A stretch of 64,000 bases of DNA from contig NZ_CP031395.1 of the NCBI RefSeq assembly GCF_004328645.1, positions 2,071,501-2,135,500 on the forward strand, read 5' to 3'. Numbering within the stretch: position 1 is the first letter of the stretch; each line of letters opens with the position of its first letter. This stretch comes from Hylemonella gracilis. Lineage in GTDB: Bacteria > Pseudomonadota > Gammaproteobacteria > Burkholderiales > Burkholderiaceae_C. The notes beneath the pieces were generated by a model, which did not search any database, was not told where the DNA came from, and was given only the letters and a program-made list of their open reading frames with translations. A program made the translations under genes and the position numbers. This document shows, in pieces, positions 7,559 through 16,347 of the stretch.

Positions 7559-8215
7559 ATGGCTAAGCTTCTACATATTGTTTTTGCTTCGGTCTTCGTG
7601 GTGATGAGCAGCGCGAGCTGCGTTCAAAAGACTTCGGATATCAAAGTCGTGGTCGAAGAGATCGACGAAGCGCGAAATCCTGTGCCGAGCTACTCCGATC
7701 TTTTGACCTTTAGAGTTGTAGTCATCGAGGGGGCAATTTGGGGGCCTCCAGGCAAGGAAGAAAATCTTCTAGAGCAGGTAGAAGTGGGTTCCGTCGTGTC
7801 ACTGGATATGGGGAGATTGCTTCAGATAGGTTCGCGCTACGCATCCACGGTCACGGCAGATGCATCAAATGCAGATCTGGTGGTCGCCCCCAGGGATATG
7901 CGGTTTGCTCGGCTGGGTACTTTCCCGGCAAAACCTCTTACCAATCAGTCCATCGGATCTGGGAGTTTTCTGGACAAGCAAAGCCGGGATTTCTTGGCGC
8001 TTTTGTATGTGGATCGACCCGGCCTCATCTCCGGCACTTTGCGTGCAGGGAACGTAGAAGGAAAAGTTCACGTTTCCATTGACAAGGCGGGATTGCATTG
8101 GATCAAGATGAAGGAAGTGACGCCATTGCGTTATGAACTGGACAATGCCAATCCATCGGAGCTTGTTTTTGGTATCCAGCCCTACCCAGTGCCAAGTCTC
8201 GGACCGAGTGAATAG
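7559..8215 (+). CDS. Putative lipoprotein, paralogue of the gene at 6312
   Basis: A 218-residue protein from ATG 7559; a TTG at 7541 is in frame but lies at a GAAAGTGA ribosome site. The signal sequence ends in SSASC, consistent with an exported, probably lipidated protein. It is clearly homologous along its whole length to the protein at 6312 (shared GPPGKEE, RLLQIG, DMRFARLGT, GSGSFLDKQSRD, DRPGLISG and ANPSELVFG) but lacks that protein's C-terminal cysteine-rich tail. The pair is a tandem duplication. The function is unknown; the surrounding small-gene block suggests accessory surface or immunity-type roles, but nothing proves it. Confidence 0.7.
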   Translation: MAKLLHIVFASVFVVMSSASCVQKTSDIKVVVEEIDEARNPVPSYSDLLTFRVVVIEGAIWGPPGKEENLLEQVEVGSVVSLDMGRLLQIGSRYASTVTADASNADLVVAPRDMRFARLGTFPAKPLTNQSIGSGSFLDKQSRDFLALLYVDRPGLISGTLRAGNVEGKVHVSIDKAGLHWIKMKEVTPLRYELDNANPSELVFGIQPYPVPSLGPSE

Positions 8216-8294
8216 AAAAGAACAGGGCCTCCCGTTGTCCAAAGGGATGCCTTGGTACTGAGTGTCCTGACTTTCATCACAGAAGAGGAGCACC

Positions 8295-8786
8295 ATGTCG
8301 CACATCCCCAAAAACACCATCTGCCTCTGGTACGAACGCGATGCCGAGGCGGCTGCGCGTTTCTACGCCCAGACCTTCCCCAATTCATCGGTCGGCGCGG
8401 TGCACCGCGCGCCGGGGGACTTTCCCTCGGGCCAGCAGGGTGACGTGCTGACGGTGGAGTTCACGGTGCTGGGCATTCCTTGCCTGGGCCTGAACGGCGG
8501 GCCGGCGTTCCAGCCCAGCGAGGCGTTTTCCTTCCAGGTGGCCACGGAGGACCAGGCCGAGACGGACCGGTACTGGAACGCGATCGTGGGCAACGGCGGG
8601 CAGGAGAGTGCGTGCGGTTGGTGCAAGGACCGCTGGGGCATTTCCTGGCAGATCACGCCCGTCGTGCTGACCCGGGCCTACACCAGCGCGGACCGGGCCG
8701 CTGCATCGCGAGCCTTCCAGGCCATGATGACGATGAAGAAGATCGACGTGGCCGCCATCGAGGCGGCGGTGCGGGGCGCGGCGTGA
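8295..8786 (+). CDS. VOC-family (PhnB/3-demethylubiquinone methyltransferase-like) protein
   Basis: A 163-residue member of the glyoxalase/VOC superfamily. It opens with NTICLWYERDAEAAARFYAQ, the usual first beta-alpha module, and has FSFQVATEDQAETDRYW and CGWCKDRWGISWQITP, matching PhnB-like proteins annotated as 3-demethylubiquinone-9 3-methyltransferase domain proteins. The name reflects homology, and methyltransferase activity is not expected. AGAGGAG precedes the ATG. It overlaps the next gene by 4 bases (GTGA). GC content returns to the genome average here, marking the end of the low-GC block. Confidence 0.85.
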   Translation: MSHIPKNTICLWYERDAEAAARFYAQTFPNSSVGAVHRAPGDFPSGQQGDVLTVEFTVLGIPCLGLNGGPAFQPSEAFSFQVATEDQAETDRYWNAIVGNGGQESACGWCKDRWGISWQITPVVLTRAYTSADRAAASRAFQAMMTMKKIDVAAIEAAVRGAA

Positions 8787-9253
8787 AGAAGTTCCTGCTG
8801 CTCCTGGTCTCGCATGGACTGGTGCTCGTGTTCGGCTTTGCCTTGGGCATCTATGTGCTGCCCATCCTCGTGGCGCCCACGGCACCGACCAACGAGCAGG
8901 CCGCGATGGCCGCGCACCCCGCGGTGTTCCAGGGCAAGTTTCGTCGCGACCTGAAGGACAGCGACATGCTGCACTGGGGGGAAGGGGAGGTGTCGGTGGG
9001 GCGCGAGCGCATCGTGCTGCTGGGTCGCCTGGCGCCTGGGCCGGATTACAAGCTCTACCTCTCACCCGAGTTCGTCGAGACCGAGGCGGATTTCCTGCGG
9101 CTCAAGCCCCAGATGCAGCGCGTGGGCGACGTGCGCACCTTCGAGAATTTCGTGGTGCCCGTGCCCGAGACGGTGAACGTCGGCCAGTTCAAGGCCGTCA
9201 TCGTCTGGTGCGAGACTTTCTCGCAGTTCATCACGGCGGCGCGGTACCAGTAG
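8783..9253 (+). CDS. Membrane-anchored DM13-domain protein
   Basis: A 156-residue protein starting at GTG 8783, which overlaps the VOC gene's TGA (GTGA), so the two are coupled. Residues 4-30 form a hydrophobic signal or anchor. The rest is a DM13 domain: a GRLAPGPDYKLYLSPEF strand region and a conserved VIVWCETFSQFITAA end carrying the single cysteine typical of the family. DM13 domains have been proposed to act in redox or electron transfer outside the cytoplasm. The partner of the VOC protein is unknown. Confidence 0.8.
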   Translation: MKKFLLLLVSHGLVLVFGFALGIYVLPILVAPTAPTNEQAAMAAHPAVFQGKFRRDLKDSDMLHWGEGEVSVGRERIVLLGRLAPGPDYKLYLSPEFVETEADFLRLKPQMQRVGDVRTFENFVVPVPETVNVGQFKAVIVWCETFSQFITAARYQ

Positions 9254-9405
9254 AGCCAGTCGGGTCAGGCGGCCCAGCCTGGAAGCCACCGGGTCCTGAG
9301 GCCGTGGCGCCGTGGCGAACAGGAACCCGCCAGCCGTCCGGCTAAACTTCACTCAGCATGCTGAATCATCGGCCTGCATCCAGAACATCCTGACGAGAGA
9401 CACGC

Positions 9406-10131
9406 ATGACGACCCCATCCCTGCCCACCCTGATGCTCCTGCCCGGCCTGAATTGCGACGCGGCTGTCTGGGCTCCGCAAGTGGCCGCGCTCAAGAACCA
9501 GGCGAACTGCGTGGTGCCCGCCTGGGGCCTGCGTGATTCGCTGACCGCCATGGCCGAGCAGGCCCTGGCCGAGGCTCCGACGGAGCGTTTCGCCTTGGCA
9601 GGTCATTCCATGGGTGGGCGCGTGGCGCTGGAGGTGATGCGCCTGGCCCCGCGGCGCGTGACCCACCTGGCCTTGCTGGACACGGGCACGCACCCGCTGG
9701 CGGCGGGCGAAGCGGGCGAGAAAGAGAAGGCGGGTCGCATGGCCCTGCTGAAGATCGCGCGCGAGCAGGGCATGCGCGCCATGGCGCAGGAATGGGCCAA
9801 GGGCATGGTGCACCCGGACCGCATCGGGTCGCCGCTGTTCAACGAGGTGCTGGACATGTTCGACCGGGGCAGCGCGACGCAATACGCCGCGCAAATCAAC
9901 GCGCTCCTGAACCGCTTGGACGCCACGCCCCTGCTCGCGAAGATTCAATGTCCCACGCTGGTGCTGACAGGCCGCGAGGACGCCTGGAGCGGCCCGGCCC
10001 AGCACGAGGCCATGGCCGCCGCGATCAAGGGCGCGCAACTGGTCATCGTCGAGCACAGCGGGCACATGACCACCATGGAGCAGCCGGAGGCGGTGAACCG
10101 GGCTTTCACTGCCTGGATATCGCGCACTTGA
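9406..10131 (+). CDS. Alpha/beta hydrolase
   Basis: A 241-residue cytoplasmic hydrolase with a full catalytic triad: nucleophile S68 in AGHSMGGR, acid D192 in GREDAWS and H220 in EHSGHMTT. The length and compact lid match the small BioH/esterase-type proteins. The substrate is unknown. GAGAGA lies upstream of the ATG. It converges with the minus-strand chemotaxis gene, with 34 bases between the stops. Confidence 0.88.
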   Translation: MTTPSLPTLMLLPGLNCDAAVWAPQVAALKNQANCVVPAWGLRDSLTAMAEQALAEAPTERFALAGHSMGGRVALEVMRLAPRRVTHLALLDTGTHPLAAGEAGEKEKAGRMALLKIAREQGMRAMAQEWAKGMVHPDRIGSPLFNEVLDMFDRGSATQYAAQINALLNRLDATPLLAKIQCPTLVLTGREDAWSGPAQHEAMAAAIKGAQLVIVEHSGHMTTMEQPEAVNRAFTAWISRT

Positions 10132-10165
10132 GTGTGGGCGTTGCGCGGAGCTACTCGCGCGGCAT

Positions 10166-11686
10166 TTACCGCAGTTGCATGGTTCCCGGGTTTGAACTGG
10201 CCCTGGCGGTGGTCTGCGATGCCAGCATATTCGTTGGTGCCTTGGCGAGGGCCATGGAAGATCTGGAGGATTGAAACACGCTGATGGCTTGCACCAGTTC
10301 TAGTGCTTGCTGCTGGAGCGTGTGCACCATGCCTCTCATCTCGTCGGCGAGTGCGGCGTTTTGCTGCGTGGTCTGTTCCATATTCGAAATGGCTTCCCCG
10401 ATTTGCGCGACGCCGGTGTTTTGCTCGGCGCTGGCCACGCTGATTTCGCCGATGATGCTCGTCACGCGGCGAATGGCCTCGACCATTTCGTTCATGGTGG
10501 CGCCGGTGCGGTCCACCTGCACCGTGCCTTGTTCGACACGTTGAACGCTGTCCGTGATCAGTGCCTTGATCTCCTTGGCGGCCTCCGCGCTGCGACCAGC
10601 CAAGGCACGCACCTCGCTCGCCACAACGGCGAAGCCACGACCTTGTTCGCCAGCACGGGCGGCTTCCACGGCGGCGTTCAAGGCCAGGATATTGGTCTGA
10701 AAGGCGATGCCATCGATCACGGCGATGATGTCGGCGATCTTCTTGGAGCTGCCACTGATGCCTTGCATCGTGTCCACGGCCTGGGTGACCACGCTGCCAC
10801 CTTGTGTCGCGATTGAGGACGTTCCTTGTGCGAGTTGGTTGGCTTGATGGGCGTTGGTCGCGTTCTGCTGCACGGCACCGCTCAGCTCCTCCATGGAGGC
10901 CGCGGTCTCTTCCAGTGTGCTGGCCTGACTCTCGCTTCGAGATGCGAGGTTCGAGGTGCTGTGAGCGAGGTCCCGGCTGGCTTGTTCCATGCCGGCCGCA
11001 GCGCGTTGCACGGCTTGCATGGCGGCGTACATGCGGCCCAGCACGTTTTGGAGCACGCTGGCTAAGGGCGTTCGCACGGTCACGGTCTGCGCGAGATCCA
11101 AGGCGATTCCATCCGGTGTATCGACGACCGTCACCAGATCGCGCATCTCTTCGCCCGCACGGGCAATCTGCCGGGTTTGGGTGACCAGGAGCACTTCGAC
11201 CACTGTCTGCAGGACCACGTACACGGCATGAACCACGATGGTGGAGAAATTGGGCGCACCCAGGCAGTAAAAACCCAAGCCCGCAGCCTGCAGGCGGTCG
11301 AACAGAACGTGGTGAGTGGCAAAGAGTGCTGCCGCGAGCACAACGGGTTTCCAGTCCAGGTACACGAGCAACAGTGCGAGCGTGACGAAGACCCCGAAAT
11401 GCAGCTCCAGCGTGCCGCGCGCCAGTTGGATGTGCAGCATCACGAAGCAACACAGAATCGCGGTCAACACCATCCGGGACAGCATCGTGGCTTTGGCCGA
11501 GGCATAGACCATCAGCGCCGGTGCCAGCAAGGTCAGGGACACGCCCCAGGCCAGGCCGGAGTCCACGAAACCGTGGCCGATCGCAATGGCGGCCACTGCC
11601 GCCACGGCGATGATCCCCAGGATGATGCGGTCGCCCAATAAGGCCTGAGCGTTGGCTGCTGCGCGTGGCATGGTGCTGGAGGACAT
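10166..11686 (-). CDS. Methyl-accepting chemotaxis transducer with polytopic membrane sensor
   Basis: A 506-residue transducer. Six hydrophobic segments fill roughly residues 20-170, and no periplasmic ligand domain is evident, so sensing probably occurs within or at the membrane. The cytoplasmic part has the highly conserved signalling hairpin ([20 protein letters not shown], then [19 protein letters not shown]) flanked by methylation helices. The C-terminus lacks a CheR-binding pentapeptide. The start is uncertain: ATG 11686 is chosen, and an in-frame TTG at 11701 is possible. It lies downstream of tolA, where tolB would be expected. Confidence 0.88.
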   Translation of the reverse strand: MSSSTMPRAAANAQALLGDRIILGIIAVAAVAAIAIGHGFVDSGLAWGVSLTLLAPALMVYASAKATMLSRMVLTAILCCFVMLHIQLARGTLELHFGVFVTLALLLVYLDWKPVVLAAALFATHHVLFDRLQAAGLGFYCLGAPNFSTIVVHAVYVVLQTVVEVLLVTQTRQIARAGEEMRDLVTVVDTPDGIALDLAQTVTVRTPLASVLQNVLGRMYAAMQAVQRAAAGMEQASRDLAHSTSNLASRSESQASTLEETAASMEELSGAVQQNATNAHQANQLAQGTSSIATQGGSVVTQAVDTMQGISGSSKKIADIIAVIDGIAFQTNILALNAAVEAARAGEQGRGFAVVASEVRALAGRSAEAAKEIKALITDSVQRVEQGTVQVDRTGATMNEMVEAIRRVTSIIGEISVASAEQNTGVAQIGEAISNMEQTTQQNAALADEMRGMVHTLQQQALELVQAISVFQSSRSSMALAKAPTNMLASQTTARASSNPGTMQLR

Positions 11687-11942
11687 GATGGTGATGGGCA
11701 AGATCCGTTAACAGATGGGGTGGACTGAATGTCCGGCCAGCGGAAAGGACGACGCGCCGCAAGAATGCAGCGTATGCCACACAGGGCAAATCAGAATAAA
11801 TCCTGATAGTTGCTTCTTGCTCAGGATAGAGTTTTTCAATCGGCCCTGCAAGTATTGGCCAGAGCGGGTGATGGAGCCCGCAGCATCAGGGTAGGACGAG
11901 GTCTGGTGGCAATACGCTTGAGCAGCGTACTCAGAACAACAC

Positions 11943-12734
11943 TCAGTCCTTGGGCGTGAAACTGATGATCAGTTCCGGTGGCACCTTGCCGTCGGTGTCC
12001 TTGGGCAGGATGGCCGTCTTGTCGATGGCGCGCAGCACAGCCTCGTCCCAGAGCCGATTGCCGCTGCTCTTGGTGAGCGTGCGACTGGTGATGGCGCCAT
12101 CGGGCGAGGTGCTGACTCTCACTTCCGCGCTGATGTTGGTGTTGCTCAGGTTGTCGGGGAAGACGATGTTGGGTTTGATGCGCGCGCGGATGCGGCCGGC
12201 GTAAGTGGCCGATGGCCCCGCCGTGCGGGTGGCCTGGCCCGCGGCATTGGGCTGGGGCGTGGCCTCGGCCAAGCCCGCCATGCGGCGGATGTTTTCCTGG
12301 CGCATTTGAGCGCGCTGCTCGGCGTCCTCGCGTTCGCGGCGTTCGGCGTCGGCTTTGCGGCGCTTTTCCTCGGCCAGCTTGCGCTCGCGTTCCTTCTGTT
12401 CGCGCTCTTTCTGCTCGCGTTCCAGACGCGCCTTGCGTTCGGTCTCGGCCTTGCGCGCCTGCTCCTCACGTTCGCGCTCAAGGTTGATTTCGGCTTCGCG
12501 TTGCGCCTGGGCCTGCGCGCTCGGTGGGGGCGGGGGCGGCGGCTCTGCGGGTTCGGGTGTCGGCTCTGGCTCAGGGGCAGGGGGTGTGGGCGGGGCCGGT
12601 TCCGGCGGCGCGGGCTGGGCCTGGGGCGCCATTTCCTGCGGCACGGCGGCCCAGAGTTCGGCTTCGACGGCCAACGAAGTGTCACGCTTCCAGCCCACGC
12701 CCCAGGTCAGGGCGGCAATCAACAGCACATGCAC
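11943..12734 (-). CDS. tolA: TolA, inner membrane-to-periplasm energy-coupling protein (5' end unresolved)
   Basis: TolA links TolQR to the outer membrane in cell-envelope constriction. Visible are a membrane helix (VHVLLIAALTWGV), a proline-rich stretch, a long charged alpha-helical domain full of E, K, R and A (about residues 75-160), and a C-terminal TolA/TonB-like domain with the ILPKDTDGKVPPELIISF ending. The given start is GTG 12734, inside the membrane helix, so the true N-terminus must lie upstream. The frame stays open to 12911 but has no ATG, GTG or TTG. A CTG at 12911 overlaps the tolR stop as CTGA. Alternatively, one base may be missing in a G-run near 12795. Confidence 0.8.
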   Translation of the reverse strand: MHVLLIAALTWGVGWKRDTSLAVEAELWAAVPQEMAPQAQPAPPEPAPPTPPAPEPEPTPEPAEPPPPPPPSAQAQAQREAEINLEREREEQARKAETERKARLEREQKEREQKERERKLAEEKRRKADAERREREDAEQRAQMRQENIRRMAGLAEATPQPNAAGQATRTAGPSATYAGRIRARIKPNIVFPDNLSNTNISAEVRVSTSPDGAITSRTLTKSSGNRLWDEAVLRAIDKTAILPKDTDGKVPPELIISFTPKD

Positions 12735-12907
12735 CAGCAGGGCCAGGCCCAGGGCGCGTTTGTCGATGCCATCACGACGCGGGCCCCCGTCCCCCGGGCG
12801 GGCGGTGGGGGCAGGGCGCTGGCTTGGAAGGCGGAGGGAGCGTTCACGCGGGATCGGGGGTACGTAGGGATATCGAACTGAAGGGTCGTGACGGGTGGGG
12901 CGGCATC

Positions 12908-13351
12908 TCAGCGGGCGGTCTGCACCGACAGTCCCACGCGTTGCACGCCGGCGCGCTGCAAGACGTCCATGACCTTGACCACGGCCTCGTATTTCACGCT
13001 CTTGTCGGCGCTGATGACGACGGCGCTGCCACCGCCGGTCGCGCCGGCATCCTCGGGAGCCGCGCGCTGCGCGTTCAGCACATTCGCGGCCAGTTCGTCC
13101 AGCCGCACGGTGCGGGTGTCGTCGCGGATGCGCAGGCGCAGGGATTCGTCCTTGTTGACGATGACCTCGATGACCTGGGTGGGCGAAGGCGAGGCCTTGC
13201 TCACGCTGGGCAGCGCAACCACGCTGGGTGTGATGAGGGGAGCCGTCACCATGAAGATGATGAGCAGCACCAGCATCACGTCGATGAAGGGCACCATGTT
13301 GATTTCATTGATGGTGCGTCGTCCGCGTCCGCGGTGGGCTACGCCAGGCAT
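12908..13351 (-). CDS. tolR: TolR, proton-channel subunit of the Tol-Pal system
   Basis: A 147-residue ExbD/TolR family protein. It has a short cytoplasmic start, a single transmembrane helix at about 19-42 containing the essential aspartate (FIDVMLVLLIIFMV, D24), and a periplasmic domain ending in VMDVLQRAGVQRVGLS. It uses the proton motive force together with TolQ to energise TolA. It lies 21 bases after tolQ and directly before tolA. Length and motif are normal for the family. Confidence 0.95.
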   Translation of the reverse strand: MPGVAHRGRGRRTINEINMVPFIDVMLVLLIIFMVTAPLITPSVVALPSVSKASPSPTQVIEVIVNKDESLRLRIRDDTRTVRLDELAANVLNAQRAAPEDAGATGGGSAVVISADKSVKYEAVVKVMDVLQRAGVQRVGLSVQTAR

Positions 13352-13372
13352 GGTCGATGTCCTTCCTGCGGG

Positions 13373-14068
13373 TCAGCGCGGCTGCGCCGTGGTCTGCTGG
13401 CCGCTGATGTTGCGCTGCAGGATGTTGGAGAACTCTTCGATGAAGGTTTCCACCGCGTTGGCCACGCGATCGATGTCGCGCGCGAAGCGGTTGTAGGCGA
13501 TCACGGCGGGGATGGCGGCGAACAGGCCGATGGCCGTGGCCACCAGGGCTTCGGCGATGCCGGGCGCCACGGTGGCCAGCGTCACCTGTTGCATGGAGGC
13601 CAGGCCGGTGAAGGCGTGCATGATGCCCCAGACCGTGCCGAACAAGCCGATGTAGGGCGAGACCGAACCCACCGTGGCGAGGAAAGACAGATTGCTTTCG
13701 ACCGAGTCCATCTCGCGCTGCATGCCGGCGCGCATGGCCCGGCGCGCGCCATCGAGCAGGGCGGAGGTGTCGGTCACGCGGCGCTCGCGCAGTTTCTGGT
13801 ACTCGCGCAGGCCGGCGACGAAGATGCGCTCCATGGGGCCGCTGTCGCTTTTCTGCGCGGCCTGGGCATACAGGGTGTTGAGGTTGGCGCCGGACCAGAA
13901 GTCCTGCTCGAACTTCTCGTTGCTGGCACGCACCTTCTTCAGGCCGAAGTACTTGCTGAAGATGGCGGCCCAGCTGGCGATGGAGCCGCACAGCAGGATC
14001 AACATGACGGCTTGCACGACCCAGCTGGCGTGCAGCACGAGTTGGATGATGGAGAAGTCTTGGCTCAT
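13373..14068 (-). CDS. tolQ: TolQ, proton-channel subunit of the Tol-Pal system
   Basis: A 231-residue MotA/TolQ/ExbB protein with three membrane helices: near residues 15-35, and the conserved pair at about 130-155 and 165-195 (VGSVSPYIGLFGTVWGIMHAF, then GIAEALVATAIGLFAAIPAVIAYN). These line the proton path with TolR. It follows ybgC by 15 bases in the same operon. The ATG at 14068 gives the usual MSQDFS start. Confidence 0.96.
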   Translation of the reverse strand: MSQDFSIIQLVLHASWVVQAVMLILLCGSIASWAAIFSKYFGLKKVRASNEKFEQDFWSGANLNTLYAQAAQKSDSGPMERIFVAGLREYQKLRERRVTDTSALLDGARRAMRAGMQREMDSVESNLSFLATVGSVSPYIGLFGTVWGIMHAFTGLASMQQVTLATVAPGIAEALVATAIGLFAAIPAVIAYNRFARDIDRVANAVETFIEEFSNILQRNISGQQTTAQPR

Positions 14069-14083
14069 GGTTTCAGGGGCTTC

Positions 14084-14521
14084 CTACGGTGTGTTTCCTC
14101 GCGGCGGCTCGGGCAGGGCCTGCAGCACGGCAACGGGCAGACGCGACGGGCGCAGCGTGTTCGCGTCGACCCAGGCGATGTGCACGTTCCCTTGGCAGAG
14201 CAATTGCGCTCCCAACGTCGCGGTCTGCGCAATTGTGAGGGATGCGCGGCTGCTTTCCACCAACTCGGCACTGACCGCAAGGACATCGTCCAGCCGCGCG
14301 GGGCGGTGGTAGCGGATGTCGGCCGCGCTCACGACGAACATGCCACCAGTCTGTTGCCGCAGCGCGCCTTGGTCGATGCCCAGCGAGCGCAGCCATTCAG
14401 TGCGCGCGCGCTCGAAGAATTTCAGGTAGTTGGCGTAGAAGACGATGCCGCCCGCGTCGGTGTCTTCCCAGTACACGCGCACGGGCCAGCTGAAGCGGGC
14501 TTGGGGCGTGGGTTCGCTCAT
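14084..14521 (-). CDS. ybgC: YbgC, acyl-CoA thioesterase of the tol-pal cluster
   Basis: A 145-residue hot-dog fold thioesterase. It carries the 4-hydroxybenzoyl-CoA thioesterase signature YWEDTDAGGIVFYANYLKFFERART, with the catalytic aspartate in DTDAGG. The start at 14521 is chosen because its ATGA overlaps the stop of the upstream aminotransferase gene; the frame continues upstream without a better start. Its place ahead of tolQ is the usual one. It hydrolyses short-chain or phospholipid-derived acyl-CoA/ACP in the cytoplasm in characterised relatives. Confidence 0.93.
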   Translation of the reverse strand: MSEPTPQARFSWPVRVYWEDTDAGGIVFYANYLKFFERARTEWLRSLGIDQGALRQQTGGMFVVSAADIRYHRPARLDDVLAVSAELVESSRASLTIAQTATLGAQLLCQGNVHIAWVDANTLRPSRLPVAVLQALPEPPRGNTP

Positions 14522-15747
14522 CCCAGCAACTGGCGCAGGCGCGCCACGGCCTCCTGCAATTGGGGCAGGGCATTGGCGGTGGAGAAGCGGATGTAGCGGC
14601 CGGTGTCGGCCTGGCCGAAGTCGCGCCCCGGCGCCACGGCCAGGTGGGCGCGCTCCATCAGGGCGAAACTCAGGTCCCAGCTGTCCTTGACACCCAGCTT
14701 GCGGCAGGCTTGGGTGCAATCCGCCCAGGCGTAGAAAGCGCTGTCGGGCATCACCGGTACGGTCAAGCCCAGCGCGTTGAGTTCGGGGATGAAATAGTCG
14801 CGCCGAGCCTTGAACTCGGCGCGGCGGCGCTCGTACTCGGCCAGGCTCTCCGGCTCGAAGCAGGCCAGGGCCGCGTGCTGGGCGATGGTGCTGGGGCAGA
14901 TGTAGAGGTTCTGCGCCAGCCGTTCCACCACGGGCACCAGCACCTGCGGCACCACCAGCCAGCCCAGTCGCCAGCCTGTCATGTTGAAGTATTTGCTGAA
15001 GCTGTTGATGGAAATGATGTTCTCGCCCAGGTCACTGCCGTCCGAACCCCGCAGGGCCAGCGCGCTCTGGCCGTAGCGTTCGTCGTGGCTCAGGCCCAGG
15101 TAGATCTCGTCCAGCAGCGTGATGCCGTCATGCTCCCGCACGACCTCGGCGATGCGGCGCAGTTCCGCCGGGTCGATGGAGGTGCCCGTGGGGTTGGAGG
15201 GGGAGGCCAGCAACACACCGCGCGTCTTGTGTGCCCCGCCGCGCGAGCCGTCGTTCCAATGTGCGCGCACCTGCTCGGCGCTGAGCTGGAAGCGCTCTGC
15301 CGGGCCGCTGGGGATGAGCGTGGCCACGCCGTCGGCAGCCTGCACGAACTGTCGATTGCAGGGGTAGCTCGGGTCGGGCATCAGGATTTCGTCACCCGCC
15401 TCGATCAGGGCCAGGCAGGCCAGCTGCAGCGCGGCCGAGGCCCCCGCCGTGACCACGATGCGCCCTGGCGCGATGGCCAAGCCGAAGCGTTGCGCGTACC
15501 AGTCGCTGATGCGCTCGCGCAGCGCGGGCAGGCCGGTGGCGTCGGTGTACTGGCTGCGGCCATCGCGGATGGCGCGTTCGGCGGCCTCGCGCACCCGCGG
15601 CGGCGCGGTGTAGTCCGGCTCACCGATGTTGAGGTAGATCATGGGCTCGCGCCCCGCCGCGGCGGTGCGGGCCAGGGCCGCAGCGGCCTTGGCCACCTCC
15701 ATCACGTAAAAGGGCGCGATCTTGCGGGCGCGTTCGGCGATTCTCAT
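14518..15747 (-). CDS. Class I/II pyridoxal phosphate aminotransferase
   Basis: A 409-residue fold-type I aminotransferase with YLNIGEPDYTAPP at the N-terminus. PLP-site residues are N185 (SPSNPTG), D213 (LLDEIY), the Schiff-base lysine K252 (SFSKYFNMTGWR) and R260. It belongs to the broad AspC/alanine aminotransferase-like group; the amino acid substrate cannot be decided from sequence. It overlaps ybgC by 4 bases and lies 36 bases after nusB, so it is probably co-transcribed with both the rib and tol genes. Confidence 0.9.
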   Translation of the reverse strand: MRIAERARKIAPFYVMEVAKAAAALARTAAAGREPMIYLNIGEPDYTAPPRVREAAERAIRDGRSQYTDATGLPALRERISDWYAQRFGLAIAPGRIVVTAGASAALQLACLALIEAGDEILMPDPSYPCNRQFVQAADGVATLIPSGPAERFQLSAEQVRAHWNDGSRGGAHKTRGVLLASPSNPTGTSIDPAELRRIAEVVREHDGITLLDEIYLGLSHDERYGQSALALRGSDGSDLGENIISINSFSKYFNMTGWRLGWLVVPQVLVPVVERLAQNLYICPSTIAQHAALACFEPESLAEYERRRAEFKARRDYFIPELNALGLTVPVMPDSAFYAWADCTQACRKLGVKDSWDLSFALMERAHLAVAPGRDFGQADTGRYIRFSTANALPQLQEAVARLRQLLG

Positions 15748-15783
15748 GCGGGGCGGTTCAGCGGGGCTTTGCGGCAGCGGTGC

Positions 15784-16347
15784 TCAACGGGCCTTGCCCG
15801 AGGCCTTGTCCGCCGCGACCTCGGCCGCGCGCAGCGTGGGCGCCAGGCCATTGAGCACGGCGTTGACGTACTTGTGACCGTCCGTGCCGCCGAAGGACTT
15901 GGTCAGCTCGATGTATTCGTTCAAAACCACGCGCCAGGGCACATCCACGCAATGCTGGAATTCGTAGGCGCCCATCCACATGATGGCGCGCTCGATAGGC
16001 GATATCTCGGCCAGCTTGCGGTCCAGCAGGGGAAGGATGAGCTGGTCCAGTGCCTCGGCTTCGGTCACGCAGCCGTGCAGCAGGGCGTCGTAATGGGCGG
16101 CATCGGCCTTGTGGAAGCCGGTCAGGTCGCGCGTGAAGGCGTCGATGTCGGCGGTGGCGTTGCGGCCCACCAAGTGCTGGTAGAGCGCCTGCAGGGCGAA
16201 CTCGCGCGAACGGCTACGGCCGGACAGGGCCCGGCCCGGCTTGTGCGCAGCCTTGCCCGGGGCCCGGCTTTCCGTGGCCTCCGTGTGCGTCGGGGCGTCG
16301 GCTTCGGTGCCGGTCGTGGGGGCGGGCTTGGCGTCGGGTTCGTTCAT
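15784..16347 (-). CDS. nusB: NusB, transcription antitermination factor
   Basis: A 187-residue protein. An extended, low-complexity N-terminal tail of about 45 residues rich in T, A, P and E precedes the helical NusB core, which starts at [16 protein letters not shown]. The core also has [17 protein letters not shown] and [30 protein letters not shown], all typical. With NusE it binds boxA RNA and supports rRNA transcription. Its ATG shares one base with the ribH stop (TGATG), the classic ribH-nusB coupling. Confidence 0.96.
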   Translation of the reverse strand: MNEPDAKPAPTTGTEADAPTHTEATESRAPGKAAHKPGRALSGRSRSREFALQALYQHLVGRNATADIDAFTRDLTGFHKADAAHYDALLHGCVTEAEALDQLILPLLDRKLAEISPIERAIMWMGAYEFQHCVDVPWRVVLNEYIELTKSFGGTDGHKYVNAVLNGLAPTLRAAEVAADKASGKAR

